From contig JAKJHU010000183.1 in assembly GCA_022316685.1 (NCBI GenBank), forward strand, positions 372,001-436,000: DNA of 64,000 nucleotides, in the 5' to 3' direction. Below, one piece after another: positions 22,643 through 33,150 of the stretch. A program made the position numbers and the translations under genes. The DNA is from Progne subis subis (Eukaryota; Chordata; Aves; Passeriformes; Hirundinidae). The notes beneath the pieces are model-generated. The model saw nothing but the letters and a program-made list of their open reading frames with translations. It was not told the origin of the DNA and made no database searches. Position 1 is the stretch's first letter. Each line of letters begins with the position of its first letter.

Positions 22643-23300
22643 TGTTTTAGGATGACTTTGTGATGCTTGCATCTTTATCTCTTTGTTCTGTTTGTGCTGT
22701 ATATTGAGGTTTGTGCTTTTAAGACTAGTTCTAGGAGCAAAGGGGGAGTAAAAAGAAGCGCGGAGTTTGTTTCGATAAAAATTGCTCGATTCTTTTACGT
22801 TCTTCTCTCGACTGTGTGTTCGACCGAGGCTTGGAGAGACTGCAGGACAGAGATATTTTTGCTTTTAGTTAGTTTCAGCTAGCTAGGGCAGAGAAGTTCC
22901 TTAGACCAGTTTTTTTTTTTCTTTTTCTTGGGATTGTTTAAACCTGCTCTGGACTGAAAACCCAGGGGATCACTGGGGGCTGCACCGGGGCCTGGACCTC
23001 GGCATTTTCCAGCAGCACCGGAGGAACCGGGACTGATAAAATATTGAGAGAGAGCCGAGCTCCACCCACGGCAAGGACTTTCTCAATTTGCCACTTCACT
23101 CCAGAACGAGAAGTTTTATTGTTTCATATTATTCATTCCTTGTACTTGTGGGTGCTTTGTTTGTTAAGTAAAATAGTTTTTTCCACTTTTCTCCAAGGAA
23201 GCTCTTTCCCAGACCGGTTGTGGGGAGCGGCCGTTTGGGTTTGCTCCCCAGAGGGATCCCATTCAGGGCTTTTCTCCCAAATTTGCCCTAAACCAGAACA
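22643..23300 (+). mobile_element. Solo LTR, probable ERVL class
   Basis: The 658-bp block starts TGTTTTAGG and ends CCTAAACCAGAACA. Its ends are inverted copies of each other apart from a 5-bp gap. A variant poly(A) signal, AGTAAA (23167-23172), lies 128 bp from the end. The flanks AAGTC (left) and AAGCTC (right) look like a decayed target duplication. The last 60 bp (CCCATTCAGGG, CTCCCAAATTTGCCC) are clearly related in layout to the LTR at 29.7-30.6 kb. No internal retroviral genes adjoin it, so it is a solo LTR formed by recombination or a truncated copy. The family assignment is from memory. Confidence 0.75.
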
Positions 23301-23461
23301 AAGCTCGTGGCTTCCCCACGGTTCCTCGTCCATCAGTGCTACTCAGAAATTGCTGTGTGAGCACATACGTCTGTCTGCAGCCCCGGCTGACGGGAGGAGC
23401 TCGCCGTGCTTGGGTTTAGGAACGCTGCAGAGGGGCCTGGAGCCCGTCCCTCATCCATCTC

Positions 23462-23520
23462 ATACAATCACGGAGCCATTCAACTGGGACAAGGCCTCCA
23501 TCAAGCCCATCCTTGCCTGT
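23462..23520 (-). mobile_element. Degraded CR1 LINE tail (minus)
   Basis: ACAATCACGGAGCCATTCAA and GACAAGGCCTCCATCAAGCC keep the outline of the antisense tail. Only 60 bp are recognisable. Confidence 0.55.
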
Positions 23521-25570
23521 TCCTGAGAGCTGAAATCTCCCTTCCTTTGAGACTTCTCTAACAAGCCAAGAGCACAGATTCACCCTCGCCAGCAGTTTGC
23601 TGGTGGATTTTTCGGGGCCTCTGGTGCTCAGTGCCAGTGGCTCCGCAGGGAAGCTCCAGCGGGCTCCAGGGGCAGGCTCTGGGCAATGGAATTTTTGTCT
23701 GACACACGGCTTTCGGGGGCAGCTGCCTGAGCCCTGATGTCTCTGAGACCATTGCCCTAAATTCTTGCTGCTTCTCTCCATTTTCCCAGCCCTGATCTGA
23801 TCCTGGGGGGGAATTCCGCATTCCCTGCAGCTTCCTCCGGCGCCCAACAAAGCCTCACGAGAACAGCAGCTGTTTTTTTGTGCTGCTACCCTCTGGATCT
23901 GAGGGGTGCTCCTGAACTTTAGCCTGGCTCTCGCTCCTGGCTCCTCTCTGAGGCCTTTGATCCAAGGAAGGCTCTCAGCACGTTCCCCTCGCTCCACTGG
24001 GGAATTCAGCGCCGCAGTATCTTGCATTGCAGATTATTTTTAGGGATGATCCAATCAAGACAGATAAAAATAAGGAACAAGCTTTGCTGGGGAACCTTTG
24101 CTGGAGCTGACTGTGAAATGCTGTGGCTTACCAGAGCCTCGTGGCCAGAGTGGGATTCCTGATCCAAGAACACATCCCAGAACGGGTCAAGGGTTCACCC
24201 ACAGGGCTCAATGGCCCAGTTGTGCTGCCACCAGCACCCAGCTGGACAAAAACCAGGGATCACCACAGATAAACACAGATACCTGCGTTCCAAAATACCC
24301 AAATCACTTCCAAATTTCATTTCGAAGGTGAGGAAACATCGCCCATAGCTGCCAAGGACATCCTAAGCAACAGTGGCGAGCCAGGCTGGTGATGCACTGC
24401 TGAATTTCACTGAAAGCCCTTCATAAATGATTATCAGATCTTTGATAAACTCACTGTGTGGCTCTCAGCCGAAGAGAAGAGCAGAAAGTAGTGAGACATC
24501 TCCCTGTGGCATGTGCCCAGACTCTGGAAAATGTCTGGGGCAAAATTCCAGAGCATAGTGAAGGACAAAAAGTGATTTTTATTTTATTTTTTAATTTTTT
24601 TTTTTTTTTTTCTTTTTTTTCTTTTTTTTCTTCTTCTCTCACTGGTGTGAAGAAACAGGATTTGCTCTCAACTGGTCAGTATTGCCTGGGGAAAGAAAGT
24701 GAAAAAAAAAAAAAAAAAAAAGAACAAACCCAACACCCCTGAGAGATGACTTGTCTAAACCAGTCACTTAGAGCTATTTATTTTTTTAAGAAGGGAATTT
24801 TTCCTTTTTTTTTTTTTTTTTTTTTTTTTTTGGTCAGGTTGATTATTGCCAACAGTATTCTAGCATCTGCTGTGCCTGCTGACCTACCACATTTACCCTA
24901 CTTACACTAATTAAACTTTAATTAAGCTTACTAGATGTTCGTCTAACATCAAAAGTAAGGCAAAGGTCTTGGCGTGGCCAGGCAGTTTGGGGTTGACATC
25001 ATTTTATTTATACATTCATAACAAAGGGGAGGGGTTTTACGTGCAGGTCACTTCTGACCTACTCACCTGACCCCTCCAACACCTGCTCTGCAGTTTTGTT
25101 CTGAACCAGCTTCATGAGGTCTGGCACTCCTTGGGGTAACAGAGACCTCAAGGGACTGACCATGAGATGCTCCCATGAGTCCAGGCCCTCAGGTTTCTCC
25201 TCCTGGGCTGCCAATCAGGTCTTGTATTTCTGATTCTTAAAATAAACAAATGAATAAATAAAAAGGGCAAAAGGACTTTCCTGCCAGCCCGCCCTGGCGG
25301 TGCAGGGTGCAGGCTCTGCTCTGTGCACTGCACAGCTGGTTTCCAGTCAGCCTCGCTCAAACAGCTCTGGCCAAGTTTCCTGACAAGTCAGTTTTCCTCT
25401 CCTCTCTGCCTCCAAAATAAATTCCTTCACATCCCAGGAAAGGTGCTGCCACCACCGGCTTGGGAAGACGGGGAGAGGCAGCATCAGGAGTTTCTCGTGG
25501 CACCTGGAGCCAGGGCTGCGTTGACCAGGGGAGGTTAAAACAGATCCTGGTGCTCTCCTCAGCTCAAAAG
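23521..25570. other. Unique stretch with T and A runs
   Basis: T runs occur at 24590-24640 (with C interruptions) and 24807-24831, and an A run at 24703-24721. No gene could be supported. A perfect AT palindrome in this interval is listed separately. Confidence 0.35.
24908..24924. other. 17-bp AT palindrome
   Basis: TAATTAAA-C-TTTAATTA is a perfect palindrome around one C. It places two TAATTA homeodomain cores in inverted array and is followed by AAGCTTA. Confidence 0.5.
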
Positions 25571-25640
25571 ATTCACAGAATCCTTCAGGTTGGACAAGAC
25601 CTCAAAGATCTCTGAGTCCAGCTGTTTAACCAGCCCTGCT
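25571..25640 (-). mobile_element. CR1 LINE 3' tail, short (minus)
   Basis: ATTCACAGAATCCTTCAGGT and TGGACAAGACCTCAAAGATC, then TGAGTCCAGCTGTTTAACC, match the older CR1 antisense tail. About 70 bp remain. Confidence 0.8.
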
Positions 25641-25844
25641 TTTCCTTAAATTCAGCAAGATCAGCTGGGAAAGCAAAACCCAGCTGCATGTGCACACTTC
25701 AAGGATGAGCAATCGGATTGTTGGCATCCAGAATTGTCCTCTTGCATGGTTCACTCTGTTCTCGCCTTCAGCAAAATGGCTCTGCCTTTGATCCTGGGAA
25801 AGCCACTTTTTTAGAGCTATTTCTCTAAAATTGCCTGAGCAGAA

Positions 25845-26180
<336 letters not shown>

Positions 26181-26318
26181 AAAGCAAGCAGGAACTTTAA
26201 AAAGAAGGTTTTTGGAAAACGATGTTTTGGCACCAAACCTTTCAGTTTAGTGCTTGGCAGGCACCAAGCATCTAAGCTCTGAAAAATAAAAATTTGTTCA
26301 GAGCTTTGGGGTTTTGCT

Positions 26319-26340
26319 TTTTTTTTTTTTTTTTTTTTTG
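26319..26340 (+). repeat. T run, about 22 nt
   Basis: A pure T run followed by G. Confidence 0.85.
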
Positions 26341-26558
26341 CCTTTCTAAATGAAAGTGCATGTCGGTGCTGTGAGTAGGGAGGTTCTGACACACACCCAC
26401 ACACACAAAAAAAAACCCCTCAACACTCACGGATTTCTGGTGATCTCTACATAAAAAGATCTGATTCTGATCAAGTCCAAATTCTCAGGAGGACCGCACG
26501 TGGATTCACGGAGCGATTTCCCCTGAATGACAGCTCCCAGGTAGCATTGAAGGGTGTT

Positions 26559-26701
26559 GGAATCATGGAATGGTTTGGGTTGGAAAGGACCTTAAAACTC
26601 TTCCCATTCCCCCCCTGCCATGGGCAGGGACACCTTCCACTGGCCCAGGTTGCTCCAAACCCTGTCCAACCTGGCCTGGAATCCTCCCAGGGATCCAGGG
26701 T
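26559..26701 (-). mobile_element. CR1 LINE 3' tail (minus)
   Basis: AATCATGGAATGGTTTGGGT, TGCCATGGGCAGGGACACCT and CCTGTCCAACCTGGCCTGGA are close to the common avian CR1 consensus, so this is a relatively young copy. Confidence 0.93.
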
Positions 26702-28184
26702 GAGCCTGTTAGAGGGTGTAAGGGAATTCATTGTTCCAAACAATAACCACCTGTTTGTGGTGTTTTGGTTTTGGTCTGTCAGGGTGCAAATGCTCCGGTG
26801 AGCGTTCTGTGCATAGAGGGGTTCCCAGTGAGACGTCCTGTCCATCAGCTGGGCCCGGCAATGGAAACTCTCCGTGCAGGAATGAGACGGGTGCCTGTGC
26901 CACACAGCCTGGAGCCAATCCCCCTGTTATCCATCGGCCTGTGGTGTACAGAAAAGGTCACCACCTCTTCAAAACCGCATCCTGCATCTCTCTCAGCGGC
27001 CCTGCAAAACCTACGGCGAGCCTCCTTTCCTGGGATGCTGGAATGGCTTTGCTTCCAAACTCATCTGTTCCATGGCACCAAAAAAAAAAACCAAACCAAA
27101 AAAATCCCCAAACAAACAACAGCAACAACAAAAAAACAGCAGAGAGGTAACAAGAGAAACGACGAGGAGCATTTTGCAAATGTGTACCGAACTTCACACA
27201 ACAAACCCATCAGTTCAGGCGGGCCCCGTCTCTATGGCAACCAAACAGCACGAAAACAAGGCATTAACACCTAAATTTATTAGTGGCACGTGCTGAGCTT
27301 TTGTCACTCCAGGGGTGTATTCCCCTCCACAGCTCGCTGGGGTTCCCAAGGAAGACGGTTCCAGTTCAAATGCCAACGTAAACGTCGGAGCGCCATTTAC
27401 AGACAGCCGAACCGAGGAAGCCTTCATAGTTTTAATCAGTGTGGAAAACAAACAACAAAACAAAACCGAGAAGAGGCTGTGTGTAGGGGAGCTACCCAAT
27501 TTCCACTTTGCTTTGCGAAATTGTTAAAGGTTTGCAAGTCACAGGTAAGGGGGCGAGAAATACTATCCATCCTATCCTGACAGCTCCGTAAAGATCTTCA
27601 TCAGGAAGAGGAACGGGGGGTATAAACTGCTTCTCCCAAAATAATTTCCAAGCGCCTTGCTTTTGTTTTAAATGGATATTACAAGCCCTAGAAAAACGTG
27701 TAACCCAATCTCCACTGTGCCACGAGGCTCCAGGTCGTGCCACAGGCTCTGGGGGAGGAGTGGGGCTATTTGGATTTGTTCATTCCAAGGATACACAAGG
27801 GCTTGGGGATAAAGATGCTGGAAAGCGGCATTTAAATGCTTCCCATTTAAAGCATCCTCCCATTCCAAGGGCCATGGGTGAATTCCAGCGGCCCCAAGAG
27901 CACAGACCACTCTGGGACAGCTTGGAGAAGATAACAAGGTGTCAGATGTCTCTGCAAGTCAGAGTGAGGCAGGAGAACAAAGGATATGTCTCCAGCCCAA
28001 GGCACACTTGAGGCTGTGCCGAGGCTAACAATGCTCTTCACGTTTTCCTAAGTGCTCACCGAACTTCCCTTTTCATCTTTGCTCCAGGGTTTTGGAGAAC
28101 CTCCACTAGGAATAAGGATCTGGCTTTCTTGGGGTGGATAGTCTTGAAGAACCTAATCCTGCTCACTGTCAGAGAGAGGAAATC
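26702..28184. other. Unique stretch with A/C patch
   Basis: An A/C-rich patch (27078-27135) is the only repeat. Around 27140-27460 CpG is raised, and an RFX-type site is listed separately. No exon was identified. Confidence 0.35.
27228..27241 (-). promoter_or_regulatory. RFX X-box-like site
   Basis: The minus strand reads GTTGCCATAGAGAC, a close match to the RFX X-box consensus (GTNRCC, spacer, RGYAAC family). It lies in a CpG-containing unique stretch. Confidence 0.4.
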
Positions 28185-28350
28185 TCTGCCCAGAGAAGCT
28201 GTGGCTGCCCCTGGATCCATGGAAGTGCTCAAAGCCAGGTGGGACGCTGGGGGATGGAGCCCTCTGGAGTAGTGGAAGGTGTCCCTGCCTATTGAAGCGG
28301 GGGGAGGGCACTGGATGAGCTTTGAGGTCCTTTCCAACCCAAAGCCATTC
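28185..28350 (+). mobile_element. CR1 LINE 3' end (plus)
   Basis: CTGCCCAGAGAAGCTGTGGC, GATCCATGGAAGTGCTCAAA, AGTAGTGGAAGGTGTCCCTG and GGTCCTTTCCAACCCAAAGC are in CR1 order. Confidence 0.9.
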
Positions 28351-29184
28351 CCCTTTCCATCAGGCACAGCTGTTTCCAGGTGAGGGGCACCTTGTCCCGA
28401 GGCTAATTCAGCCCTAGTCACTAAACATTCTGGGTCTCCACACGATGACAGCAAGCAGAATCCAGGCTACGCACTCGGGAAAAACCTTTAGTGGGAAAAG
28501 CAGCACCGCATCGGGAAACGATGCCTTAAAAAATGTGCATGAAACCCATCCTCTCCTCCAGAATCCCTCAGGTGGAGTCAAAACACCACCTCTGCTGCCA
28601 CCAAGCACAGATTTATCCCGTCACAGCGCAGAAGGGTCTGAGGGCAAATTGCTTGTCACCTGATTTCAGCAAATGCTTGACACAGGGGGGTTGTGATGCA
28701 CTCACCATCACTGCTCATCAGCAGTGATATCCCTCCCCGTGTCCTCAGGCAGCACCTCCTCCTGGAAGCACACTGACAGCATTTCAGCTGACCAGGGCCC
28801 TGCTTCCCGAGCCCTTCAGGCAGGTTGCGAGAAAGCAAATTAACAGGTTGAAACCCTGATAATTTGCTTCTGAAACAAGGTCGCTGAGGATCCCACAAGT
28901 CCCCGACTGGCTGGCCTGCTATCGGCTCAAAGGCACTTCAAGAACATTAGTGCTGGTGCCAAAAATATCTGGGCTCGTCCCTGTGGCAAAACAGCGGCAG
29001 GGGGAGGAGGAGGAGGATGGGATGTGACAGCAGTGTCTGAACAAGCAGAGGGGTGGAGGAGCAGAGATGGTTGGGGGGTGTTTTTTGGGGTGCCTCCACC
29101 GCTGGGAAGAGTAAACAAATGAGTTTTAAAGTCTCCTGTCAGCCACAACTAACTCTGTCACCATGAGGACCCGATGGTTCATAG
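28351..29184. other. Unique stretch, no gene seen
   Basis: A GGAGGAGGAGGA-type run (29004-29018) is the only repeat. No exon was recognised. Confidence 0.35.
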
Positions 29185-29230
29185 CTGAACTCGAGGATTT
29201 TAGAGGTCTTTTCCCACCTTAATGATCCCA
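29185..29230 (+). mobile_element. CR1 LINE terminal remnant (plus)
   Basis: GCTGAACTCGAGGATTTTAG, AGGTCTTTTCCCACCTTAAT and GATCC fit the older CR1 3' terminus (GACTCGATGATCTTAGAGGT type). Only 45 bp remain. Confidence 0.6.
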
Positions 29231-29477
29231 CATTTACCTCTGGCAATAGATCTCAGCACACAGCAGCAAAGCCAGCTGGAAATAAACCTTCAGCATGCCC
29301 AGTCCCCTACAAAAGACTACAAAAATGCTTGCTGACATCATGCCCAGCTCACCAGTGGTTTTCCTCTACTGGAATCTTTTTTTTTTTTTTTTTCCCAATC
29401 TCCAGACTTGTCTTATAGTCTTTTCAAACTGAGTGGCTTTTGGGTTTTACCGGTGAAATCATTGCTGTGGAACAAAA

Positions 29478-29534
29478 TTCAGTAATCAGAACAACATTTA
29501 GCAATCAGAACAATATTCAGCAATTGTAACAAGA
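29478..29534 (+). repeat. Degenerate 19-bp tandem triplication
   Basis: TTCAGTAATCAGAACAACAT, TTAGCAATCAGAACAATAT and TCAGCAATTGTAACAAG are three successive related units. Confidence 0.6.
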
Positions 29535-29706
29535 ACCATACCTGCAAGCTTCAGTACAAACCCAGCTCCAGATGGACCTGGAATAAGATCTCTCATAACC
29601 CTCTTTTACAGCATTCACCATTTTATTTTTGGATTTGATGTCTAAATTAAGCATTTAGAGGCCTCCATGCTGAGCCTTGGAGCTTTTTCCCCGAAAGTCC
29701 TTCTGG

Positions 29707-29711
29707 CTGAC
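29707..29711 (+). other. Target-site duplication, left copy
   Basis: CTGAC lies immediately before the LTR start and is repeated exactly at 30594-30598. Confidence 0.85.
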
Positions 29712-30593
29712 TGTCTTGGATTATGTAACCTAAAAATGTGTATTCTGTTTCATCTGTTGAAAGCTGGTTTTTGGGGAGATGTTTTATCCTTCTAACTCCA
29801 GGGGGGAGGGGGCGGATGCCTTCTGATAATGGCCCAGCCATTAAACCCAGGTGGGGCAGTGTTTCTTATCTCCTTCACCACCCCTCCATCCTCCAGGGGG
29901 ACATCTTCTGATAAGGGGCCATTAGGGCCCACCAGTGACATGACACATTCCATCATCCCATTGGGAGATGCTCCACACAGTGTGGGAGGAGCCAACTGTT
30001 CCCTGCTGGATAAAAACTGGGACTGAAGGACACAAGGGATCCAGTTTTTCCACTGGATTCCTGGAGGAAGACCAGACCCATCTCATCACCACTGGATTTT
30101 CCACAGGACCATCTCTACTCCCCAGGACCACATCTGTTACTCCAGGAGCATTTATTTGGACTGCTTCCAACACCCTGACCACCAGGGTGCCAGGTCATAT
30201 CCCTGACTCTGTCAAGGTTTTTTCCAGGTTTCTTGTTTGCTTCCCTGCTTGTTTGGTTTGGGGGTTTTTTTTGTTGTTTTGTTTTGTTTTGTTTGGGGGG
30301 GGGGGGGGGAGGGGAGTGTTGTTTGTTTCTTTGTTTTGTGTTTGGGAGGTTTTTGTTGTTGTTTTTTGTTGATGGGGTTTTTTTTGTTCTTTTGGTACTA
30401 CTACATTTGTATTTTCCTCTTTATTTTTAATATCCCTAGTAAAGAACTGTTACTCCTATTCCCATATCTTTGCCTGAAAGCCCCTAATTGCAATATTATA
30501 ATAATTTGGAGAGGAGGGGGTTTACATTCTCCATTCCAAGGGAGGCTCTCTCAAACTTTCCTTGGGAGACAACTGTCTTTCAAAACCAAGACA
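29712..30593 (+). mobile_element. Intact solo LTR, ERVL class
   Basis: This 882-bp LTR has exact ends: it starts TGTCTTGG and finishes CCAAGACA, a perfect 8-bp inverted pair, and is flanked by the 5-bp direct repeat CTGAC. A 5-bp duplication is the usual mark of class III (ERVL) integrases; gamma-type ERVs leave 4 bp and ERVK usually 6. A weak TATA-type GGATAAAAAC lies near 30008, and a variant poly(A) signal AGTAAA at 30438-30443. The middle holds T/G-rich low complexity (30256-30375) including a G run. There is no internal region, so it is the product of LTR-LTR recombination. The intact ends suggest a fairly recent insertion. Confidence 0.93.
30294..30315 (+). repeat. G run inside the LTR
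   Basis: A run of about 16 G residues (30295-30310) followed by A and more G, within T/G-rich sequence. It has quadruplex potential and is prone to length errors. Confidence 0.8.
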
Positions 30594-30598
30594 CTGAC
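30594..30598 (+). other. Target-site duplication, right copy
   Basis: CTGAC directly follows the LTR terminus CCAAGACA. Confidence 0.85.
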
Positions 30599-30718
30599 AT
30601 ATCCTTGGGTCGAGGTGGATGCTCTGCTCCTGGTCCTTGTGTGCACAGACCAGCTCTGACTGCTCTTGTCAAACACAGCAGCATTTCTGGGCACAAGGGC
30701 AAATGGATTTGAACTGAA

Positions 30719-30937
30719 GGAGGACGATTAGATGGGATACTGGGAAGGAATCCTTCCCTGTGAGGGTGGGCAGGCCCTGGCACAGGGTGGCTGCCCTGGA
30801 TCCCTGCAAGTGTCCAAGGCCAGGCTGCACATCTGGGCTTGGAGCAAGCCTGGGACTGTGGAAGGTGTCTCTGCCCGTGGTGAGGGTTTGGGACAAGGTA
30901 AGCTTTAGTGTCCCTCCCAACCCAAACCATTCTGTCA
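30719..30937 (+). mobile_element. CR1 LINE 3' end (plus)
   Basis: It begins in the region ATTAGATGGGATACTGGGAA, continues GGGTGGGCAGGCCCTGGCAC, and ends TCCCTCCCAACCCAAACCAT, TCTGTC. It sits 125 bp beyond the solo LTR. Confidence 0.92.
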
Positions 30938-31019
30938 TCTGACCTCTAAAATTCACACCTCCAGACCTCTGTCCCGATGGGCAAAACCACCCTGGGACAG
31001 ATGCAGATCCTGGGAAGCG

Positions 31020-31520
31020 GCTTCTGGTCGTTGCTGCCCTCACTGCACACACGCCCGCGGAGAGCTGCAGATTGTGCAACAGCTCTGAGAAGCCACCCAG
31101 GGCCACGCTGAATGCATTAGCTGTGCGAGGAACAAATGCAGGAACCAAAGCCAGTTTTGTTTGTGTGCTGAGGGCAGAGCAGCGAGGCACGGAGCGGTGG
31201 CGAGGCGGAGCGCCGTGGCACCGCTGTCCCCGGTGTGGCAGATCAGCCTGGGTGCAGCCACACGCGCCCCAGAGGTGCCCAGATCCGGATCCCATCGCTG
31301 CTGGAGCATGTTGGCTTTAGCCCTGTTTCCCGGCATGCGTGTTCCCGGCGGGAGGGGATGCAAACTGGCTCGGCCATGCCTGCCCAGCTCTCCATCCTCC
31401 GCCACGTGCCAAAACTCTTCTGCTCGCACTCGTGCGAGGTCACACTTCTTGGCAGGGAGCTCGGCTCCTTCCCCCCTCTCCCTTCCTCCACGCTCCCGGT
31501 GAAATATGAAAACAGCCTGC
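31020..31520. promoter_or_regulatory. CpG-rich interval
   Basis: Between 31170 and 31440 the CpG count is close to the value expected from composition (about 24 in 270 bp by eye). Motifs include GGCGAGGCGGAGCGCCG and CGGCATGCGTGTTCCCGGCG. It could be a small CpG island or GC-rich unique DNA. No transcription start or exon was found. Confidence 0.4.
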
Positions 31521-31695
31521 CACCTGCCATTTGCCTGGCCCGCTTCTCTCTGTCTGCCAAAAATTAGCAACATGCTCCAAAATATAATTGGAAACACTGC
31601 ACCGCGCTGCAGGGGTCCCGTTGCTGTTGCATAGAAGAGGCTTGACAAAAAGCCAATTTAATTTCTAGATTCCCCGGGCTGCATGTAGCTCCTGA

Positions 31696-31737
31696 GGAGG
31701 TAAAAAAAAAATAAAATTAAAATAAAAAAAAAAAATC
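31696..31737 (+). repeat. A/T-rich run
   Basis: A run of A with T interruptions (AAAATAAAATTAAAATAAA type). Confidence 0.8.
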
Positions 31738-32462
31738 CCTTTTTATCAGGCCAATTCCTATTAGTAGATTCAGATCTTTCAGCAAGCCATGCCATAGGAA
31801 TCAGCAAGCTGTCATTGCCAGCAGATTTAGGGCATGGTTTCTTGGAATTGGAGTCATATGGGAGGTCAAGAGTTAGAAGCTGGCATTCCCAAACTTCAGA
31901 GCCAGGAGCTGGGGTGTGCAGGGCGGAGCTGGAGGTGGCATAGGATTTGTGAGGGCTGACACGAACCTCAGGAAGGAAACTGTCCCACTCCTCTGCAGCA
32001 GAACTTGTGCAAGTCCTGGAGGATCCTCGCAAGGGGGATCTGGAGATGCCTCCCACACCTCTGCGCTCAGGGCAGCTCTGACAGAGGAGCACAGCACCAC
32101 TGGTGCTGCCCAGGCTGCAGGCCAGCTCTGCAGAGCCAGCAGTTTTCTCCTGTTTGCAGGGAAAGGGCAGGATATGTGAAATACAGAATATACAGGGCAC
32201 CTCATTCACACCGTGCCTTGGCAGAGAGCTTGGCCAGCAGATTTGTGAAACTGAAAAGCTACGTTTCACCCTGAAAGAGCTGTTTACGTTGTCAGGGTTG
32301 ACTTGTCAGTCTTAGGAAAGACCTGTGCCAAACTGGCTTATTATTATCTCCCTTCCCCAAAATACTCAGGGCCTGCTCCTTTGTTGTGGGGTGTCTGTAT
32401 CCATGGAGCTGTGCTGAAATCCGGGTGCCTCGGATGTACACACAGACACAGGGAGCTCAGCC

Positions 32463-32692
32463 ACTCTGCCAGCAATGAAGATGGATATTGGGAAGGAATT
32501 GTTCCTTGGGAGGGCGGGAAGGCCCTGGCACAGGGTGCCCAGAGCAGCTGTGGCTGCCCCTGGATCCCTGGAAGTGCCCAAGGCCAGGCTTGGAGCAACC
32601 TGGGACAGGGGAAGGTGTCCCTGCCCGTGGCAGGGGGTGGAATGGATGAGCTTTAAGGTCTCTTCCAACCCAAACCATTCTGGGATTCTGTG
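32463..32692 (+). mobile_element. CR1 LINE 3' end (plus)
   Basis: It starts near GATGGATATTGGGAAGGAAT and runs through GGTGCCCAGAGCAGCTGTGG and GTGTCCCTGCCCGTGGCAGG to TTCCAACCCAAACCATTCTG, GGATTCTG. It is the cleanest long copy in the window. Confidence 0.94.
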
Positions 32693-33032
32693 GCAAATCA
32701 GTTGCCAGGTTGGAGCCAGAGCCTCACTGACCTCGTGTTTCCCCTGCAACTGTGCTCCCTCCTCGACCTTATACCAAGGCTTACGGCACACTCAGGGGAT
32801 CCAAAGAGGAACAATCCTTCCATCTGCTCTTAGGGAGAGATGTGCTGAAACCTGAATCACAGCACTGTTGAATACTTCCCCAAATCCCCCCTGGCCAGGT
32901 TCCTTGCAGAAGACGCGCAGGGATGCTTGGATCAGGCACCCTGGGGACACTCAGGTGTGGCTAAAGGCCCCAGCAGGACACTGGGACAATGGAATGCCTC
33001 GAGGGATGGAGTCTCCCAGCCCATCTCACATG

Positions 33033-33150
33033 ATCACAACGTCCTGAGAGGAAGGGACCCACAAGGGTCATGGAATCCAACCCCTGGCCTTGCACAGGGC
33101 AGTGCCCAAAATCCCACCCTGTGCCTGAGAGTGTTGTGTTTAGGACTGGG
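33033..33150 (-). mobile_element. CR1 LINE 3' fragment, variant subfamily (minus)
   Basis: GGAAGGGACCCACAAGGGTC, ATGGAATCCAACCCCTGGCC and AATCCCACCCTGTGCCTGAG belong to an antisense CR1 subfamily different from most copies here. Confidence 0.8.
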
